A stretch of 22,614 nt of DNA from JBGPBY01 sp041481485 (GTDB taxonomy: Bacteria; Acidobacteriota; Terriglobia; 20CM-2-55-15): contig JBGPBY010000039.1 in NCBI GenBank assembly GCA_041481485.1, positions 1 to 22,614 of the forward strand. Direction: 5' to 3'. This document shows positions 21,535-22,614 of the stretch, piece by piece. The position numbers and the translations under genes were made by a program. Numbering within the stretch: position 1 is the first letter of the stretch; every line of letters starts with the position of its first letter. The notes under the pieces were generated by a model. It was given only the letters and a program-made list of their open reading frames with translations, had not been told where the DNA came from and searched no databases.

Positions 21535-22527
21535 ATGAAACGGATATTTGCTGCTTCGATTGTTCTGATACTGGCTGTTGGCGCGCTGTTTTCAGCCGAC
21601 TTCAAACTTCTCAATGTTTCCTACGACCCCACGCGGGAACTTTACGCGGAAGTCAATGCGGCATTTGCGAAGTTCTGGAAGGCAAAGACCGGAGACAACG
21701 TCACCATCAGCCAGTCCCACGACGGATCCGGTAAGCAGGCGCGTTCCGTGATCGATGGGCTTCAGGCGGATGTCGTCACACTGGCTCTGGCGTATGACAT
21801 CGATGCGATTTCACAGAGAGGGAATCTTCTGCCGGCGAACTGGCAATCGCGTCTTCCGAATAACAGCGCGCCATACACATCCACGATTGTTTTTCTGGTT
21901 CGCAAAGGAAATCCGAAAAAGATAAAGGACTGGAACGATCTGGTCCGGCAAGGTATCTCCGTCATAACCCCGAATCCCAGAACCTCGGGCGGCGCGCGAT
22001 GGAGTTATCTCGCCGCCTGGGGATATGCGCTGAAACAAAACTCCGGCAGCGAAGCCAAAGCGCTGGAGTTTGAACGCCAGTTATTCAAGAACGTACCGGT
22101 CCTGGACACCGGCGCGCGGGGATCGACGATCACGTTTGTGCAGCGCGGCATCGGTGATGTCCTGGTTTCGTGGGAGAACGAGGCGTATCTCGCGCTGGAT
22201 TCGGGAGGCAAGGACAAATTTGAAATTGTGGTTCCTTCAATGAGTATTCTGACGGAACCTCCTGTTGCCATAGTCGACAAAGTCGCGAATAAGAAAGGCA
22301 CGGCTGCGATCGCCAGGGCGTATCTCGATTTCCTGTATTCACCCGAAGGTCAGGAGATCGCAGTCAAACATCACTTTCGTCCCCGCCTGAAGGCAATCGC
22401 CGACAAATATGCCAGCCAGTTTGCCCCCGTCAAACTTTTCACAATAGACGAAATGTTTGGAGGGTGGGCCAAAGCGCAGAAGAAGCATTTCGACGACGGC
22501 GGAACATTTGATCAGATTTACAGATGA
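21535..22527 (+). CDS. sbp: Sulfate/thiosulfate ABC transporter substrate-binding protein
   Basis: This periplasmic protein of 330 residues starts at the ATG at 21535, with AAGGA (21522-21526) 8 bp upstream overlapping the receptor's stop; the frame is open further upstream, inside the receptor gene. It has a signal peptide (MKRIFAASIVLILAVGALFSA). Sbp/CysP hallmarks follow: LLNVSYDPTRELY, SHDGSGKQARSVIDGL, DVVTLALAYDID, YTSTIVFLVRKGNPKKI, ITPNPRTSGGARW and LVSWENEA. These residues bind the dehydrated sulfate oxyanion in the family. Sulfate and thiosulfate binding cannot be distinguished from sequence. The close junction with the TonB receptor indicates one mRNA. The permease (cysT, cysW) and ATPase (cysA) genes are not in the window and may follow it. 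The assignment to the family is secure; the gene symbol is by homology. Confidence 0.93.
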   Translation: MKRIFAASIVLILAVGALFSADFKLLNVSYDPTRELYAEVNAAFAKFWKAKTGDNVTISQSHDGSGKQARSVIDGLQADVVTLALAYDIDAISQRGNLLPANWQSRLPNNSAPYTSTIVFLVRKGNPKKIKDWNDLVRQGISVITPNPRTSGGARWSYLAAWGYALKQNSGSEAKALEFERQLFKNVPVLDTGARGSTITFVQRGIGDVLVSWENEAYLALDSGGKDKFEIVVPSMSILTEPPVAIVDKVANKKGTAAIARAYLDFLYSPEGQEIAVKHHFRPRLKAIADKYASQFAPVKLFTIDEMFGGWAKAQKKHFDDGGTFDQIYR

Positions 22528-22532
22528 TAATG

Positions 22533-22545
22533 CTGTAGGCGCGGT
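22533..22545 (+). repeat. Partial copy of the 26-bp repeat
   Basis: CTGTAGGCGCGGT is identical to 18282-18294 and to the reverse complement of 18419-18431. It begins 6 bp after the sbp stop. The sequence after it (to 22614) is AT-rich with G-runs, differs from the rest of the window, and holds no gene I can support. Confidence 0.6.
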
Positions 22546-22614
22546 GATATAAACTGTGGTTTTAATTGGGGGCGGTGTGAAATTTCTTTTTTATCGGGGT
22601 GGTATTAAAAGCAA

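Overview
The window looks like chromosomal DNA of a Gram-negative soil- or sediment-type bacterium, most likely an acidobacterium (inference). The hints are a secreted protein carrying a PDLSGVW motif next to a DUF6152 protein, a TonB-dependent receptor (so an outer membrane), a divergent Hfq with an N-terminal extension, and moderately high GC with short dispersed palindromic repeats. I see no rRNA, tRNA, CRISPR array, phage gene or transposase.

Region 1 (1-10870, minus strand) is one tightly packed seven-gene operon. In transcription order it encodes: a membrane vWA/GATase-like protein; a secreted caspase/C13-like protein whose cysteine position is serine; a secreted TPR protein with an HEXXH zinc-peptidase domain; a MoxR AAA+ ATPase; a DUF58 protein; a BatA-type membrane vWA protein; and a DUF4175-like membrane protein cut by the window edge. 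Junctions are 4-bp overlaps, a 1-bp overlap or gaps of 2-13 bp, so the genes are probably made and used together. The MoxR/DUF58/BatA core is a recognised arrangement (chaperone-like AAA+ plus vWA adaptors). The two protease-fold proteins are the unusual part. Bases 10871-11062 are a non-coding stretch in which I found no convincing promoter.

Region 2 (11063-16680) holds housekeeping and regulatory genes: a YihX-like HAD phosphatase, divergent from an Hfq-like RNA chaperone; an orphan PilX-type minor pilin gene; lexA with a LexA box inside its own promoter; a degenerate RecA-like protein just downstream of lexA; NAD+ synthetase (nadE); and a small unknown protein. The HAD, hfq-like and lexA genes all have promoter-like -10 elements ending 6-8 bp before the start codon and no usable Shine-Dalgarno sequence, which suggests leaderless mRNAs.

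Region 3 (16685-18438) contains a perfect 47-bp inverted repeat built from TGAACA heptads, two secreted proteins (DUF6152 and a PDLSGVW protein) that look co-transcribed, and a 26-bp inverted-repeat element resembling a MITE or REP.

Region 4 (18468-22614) is a probable sulfur-acquisition locus: an Rrf2 regulator with four cysteines, then a TonB-dependent outer-membrane receptor and a periplasmic sulfate/thiosulfate-binding protein in one transcription unit. The window ends just after a partial copy of the region 3 repeat; the transporter permeases and ATPase, if present, lie beyond it.
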